A stretch of 64,000 nucleotides of DNA, from the NCBI GenBank assembly GCA_028870845.1, contig JAGWOR010000004.1:1-64000 (forward strand), given 5' to 3'. Positions 61,724-64,000 of the stretch are shown in pieces (positions within the stretch are counted from its first letter, which is position 1; every line of letters begins with the position of its first letter). The position numbers were made by a program, and so were the translations under genes. This stretch comes from Gammaproteobacteria bacterium (GTDB lineage Bacteria > Pseudomonadota > Gammaproteobacteria > Natronospirales > REEB76). Under the pieces are notes generated by a model. It worked only from the letters and a program-made list of their open reading frames with translations. It was not told where the DNA came from and made no database searches.

Positions 61724-62245
61724 ATGTTCCGCACTATAAAACAGATTGCACGCGTGGGGATCATTACTGAAACCGCAAAGCTATCTGGCGCAACCCTTAA
61801 ACATTACACAACCTTACAGAGGGATATCTATTCGGTATTCGGCAGGGCACTCGGTGTGCGGCACGTAGACGCGGGATCCTGCAATGGCTGCGAACTTGAA
61901 ATCCACGCACTCAATAATGCCTATTACAACCTCGAAGGTTTAGGCATCCGCTTCGTCGCCAGTCCGCGCCAGGCCGATCTGCTTCTTGTCACCGGGCCGG
62001 TATCACGCAATATGCTGGCTGCATTGCACCAAACCCATGATGCCATGCCAGAACCAAAATGGGTGGTGGCTGTGGGCGCCTGCGGGATTGATGGCGGTAT
62101 CTTCGGCCGCAACTATGCAAGCGCCGGGGGTGTTGATGCTGTTATCCCGGTGGACGCCTGGGTGCCAGGCTGCCCGCCGCAGCCTGAAGCCATACTAGAG
62201 GGAATCCTGGCCGCCCTGGTAAAACCAAATGCGCATACGGGTTGA
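61724..62245 (+). CDS. hyfI: HyfI/NuoB-like small FeS subunit
   Basis: DAGSCNGCELEIHAL, AVGACGIDGG, VPGCPPQPEAILEGILAAL. Confidence 0.92.
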   Translation: MFRTIKQIARVGIITETAKLSGATLKHYTTLQRDIYSVFGRALGVRHVDAGSCNGCELEIHALNNAYYNLEGLGIRFVASPRQADLLLVTGPVSRNMLAALHQTHDAMPEPKWVVAVGACGIDGGIFGRNYASAGGVDAVIPVDAWVPGCPPQPEAILEGILAALVKPNAHTG

Positions 62246-62377
62246 TTTGATAATGGACCATATCGGCTTGGCCTCAGGCTGAGCAAACTACCGATCAGCA
62301 TGACGTTCGATTCCGCCCAGACAAACGCAGACCATTCTGCAATGGCTTCACACACAGTCTGTTGAAATAATTTAAGG

Positions 62378-62453
<76 letters not shown>

Positions 62454-62584
62454 AGAATTGATTACTGGGAAAACGGAACTACGAGGGGCGTTATTAGACC
62501 GGCCTGCCGCTGCCGGGTCAAGGGTCCGCGAGGATTTTGACAGAGTTGCATTGGACGACTAGGCTTCAGTGACGCCCCTCGCCG

Positions 62585-63862
62585 ATGCATGGATTTATGC
62601 ATATTGTCCCAGACTCACAGCCGCTGCAGGCCGAGGACACGCCCACGCTGGCGGACCGCTACCGGGCGGTGCGCGAACTGAGCGTGGATTTGTGCCGGAC
62701 GCTGACTCCCGAAGATTTCACGGTGCAGAGCATGCCGGATGCCAGCCCGGCGAAATGGCACCTGGCCCACACCAGCTGGTTTTTTGAGCAATTTCTGCTG
62801 CAGCCTTATCTCAAGGACTATCGGCCGTTCCATCCACAGTTCAATTTTCTGTTCAACTCCTACTATTACTCCATGGGCGGCATGCATCCGCGGTCACAGC
62901 GCGGCCTGATCACCCGCCCCGGTACCGCCCAGGTTATGGAATACCGTGCCCACGTGGATCGGCACATGCGGAAATTGCTTAAGTCAGGCGCAGAGGTAGC
63001 GGAACTGGCGTTTTTGACCAGCCTTGGTCTGAACCACGAACAGCAGCATCAGGAACTGCTGCTCATGGACATCAAGCACCTGTTCTCCTGCAATCCGCTC
63101 AAACCCGCCTGGCGCGAACTGCCTTTAGTCGCGGACACCACAGCCGCACAGCTGAAATTCATCTCCCGTCCAGAAGCAATGTCCAAAATTGGCCATGACG
63201 GCAAAGGGTTTGCCTTTGACAATGAAACCCCGCGACACCGGGTTTTCATCCAGGCCTACAGCCTGGCGAACCGCCTGACTACCAATGCCGAATATCTGGA
63301 ATTCATCCGTGCCGGCGGTTACATAACCTCCTCCCTGTGGCTTGCTGACGGCTGGGCCACAATCCAGCGCGAAGCTTGGAATCGCCCGCTGTACTGGCAT
63401 CAGGACCTGGATCGGGAATTCACCCTGGCTGGCGAGCGAGAAATTGTTTGGCACGCGCCGGTGTGTCATTTGAGCTTTTACGAGGCCGATGCCTTCGCCC
63501 GCTGGGCCGACGCGCGCCTGCCCACGGAAGCGGAATGGGAAAGTTTCGCCGCCGACCAGCCGCTGGCGGGTAACTTCCTGGATAGCGGCGACTTCCAGCC
63601 GCTGCCCGCGGCAGTCGGAGCCAGCCAGCTTTTCGGCGATGTTTGGGAATGGACAGCCAGCAGCTATGCGCCCTACCCGGGATTCAAGCCGCTGGCCGGT
63701 TCCCTGGGCGAATACAACGGCAAGTTCATGTCCAGTCAGGTGATATTGCGCGGCGGTTGCTGCGTCACGCCACACGGACATGTACGCGCCAGTTACCGCA
63801 ACTTCTTTTATCCACAGCAGCGCTGGCAATTCGCCGGCATACGGCTCGCTCGGGATAAATGA
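62585..63862 (+). CDS. egtB: ergothioneine biosynthesis protein EgtB
   Basis: SPAKWHLAHTSWFFEQFLL, LGLNHEQQHQELLLMDIKH, C-terminal FGE-sulfatase-like domain ending RWQFAGIRLARDK. Confidence 0.92.
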   Translation: MHGFMHIVPDSQPLQAEDTPTLADRYRAVRELSVDLCRTLTPEDFTVQSMPDASPAKWHLAHTSWFFEQFLLQPYLKDYRPFHPQFNFLFNSYYYSMGGMHPRSQRGLITRPGTAQVMEYRAHVDRHMRKLLKSGAEVAELAFLTSLGLNHEQQHQELLLMDIKHLFSCNPLKPAWRELPLVADTTAAQLKFISRPEAMSKIGHDGKGFAFDNETPRHRVFIQAYSLANRLTTNAEYLEFIRAGGYITSSLWLADGWATIQREAWNRPLYWHQDLDREFTLAGEREIVWHAPVCHLSFYEADAFARWADARLPTEAEWESFAADQPLAGNFLDSGDFQPLPAAVGASQLFGDVWEWTASSYAPYPGFKPLAGSLGEYNGKFMSSQVILRGGCCVTPHGHVRASYRNFFYPQQRWQFAGIRLARDK

Positions 63863-63863
63863 T

Positions 63864-64000
63864 ATGCAGACCGTACAGCACTTATCCGTTACCCTGCATG
63901 ACTATCATCCGCGCACTGCGGACATGCGCGAGGAAGTGCTTGCCGGCCTGCGCGAGCGACAAAAGACGCTGCCTTGCAAGTATTTCTATGATCAACGAGG
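63864..64000 (+). CDS. egtD: L-histidine N-alpha-methyltransferase EgtD (partial, runs off window)
   Basis: MQTVQHLSVTLHDYHPRTADMREEVLAGLRERQKTLPCKYFYDQRG, matches EgtD N-terminus KTLPxKYFYDxxG. Confidence 0.85.
   Translation, partial: MQTVQHLSVTLHDYHPRTADMREEVLAGLRERQKTLPCKYFYDQR

Overview
This 64 kb window is a densely coded chromosomal segment from a proteobacterium, probably gammaproteobacterial (inferred from gene content only). I saw no rRNA, IS element, prophage or CRISPR array. Most genes are housekeeping or stress genes: SPFH/NfeD, SSS symporter + SemiSWEET, Kef antiporter, di-heme cytochrome c peroxidase, Lhr helicase, MsrA, PolX, GreB, TrxC, a three-gene 2-oxoacid oxidoreductase operon (KorABC-like), a c-di-GMP gene cluster, a PAS histidine kinase/NarL regulator pair, ergothioneine genes egtB/egtD, and one tRNA-Phe(GAA). 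Items most worth a second look: (1) a class D-like sortase next to a single LPETAG-tailed exported protein in an apparently Gram-negative genome; (2) a six-gene Hyf/Ech-like membrane complex whose 'hydrogenase' large subunit has lost the NiFe cysteines (CGIC replaced by SGDT, no DPCxxC) while the small subunit keeps its FeS cysteines, with no ferredoxin subunit; (3) recurrent FNR/Anr/Dnr-like dyads (yTGAy-N4-ATCAr) mostly 55-67 nt upstream of start codons, several with a -10-like hexamer about 30 nt downstream; (4) a degenerate GGDEF protein (EGGRF) with an intact RxxD I-site, a candidate c-di-GMP receptor; (5) a shared operator motif linking an ArsR regulator to an OYE/GST operon. All calls come from reading the sequence and the supplied ORF track; no database search was run.
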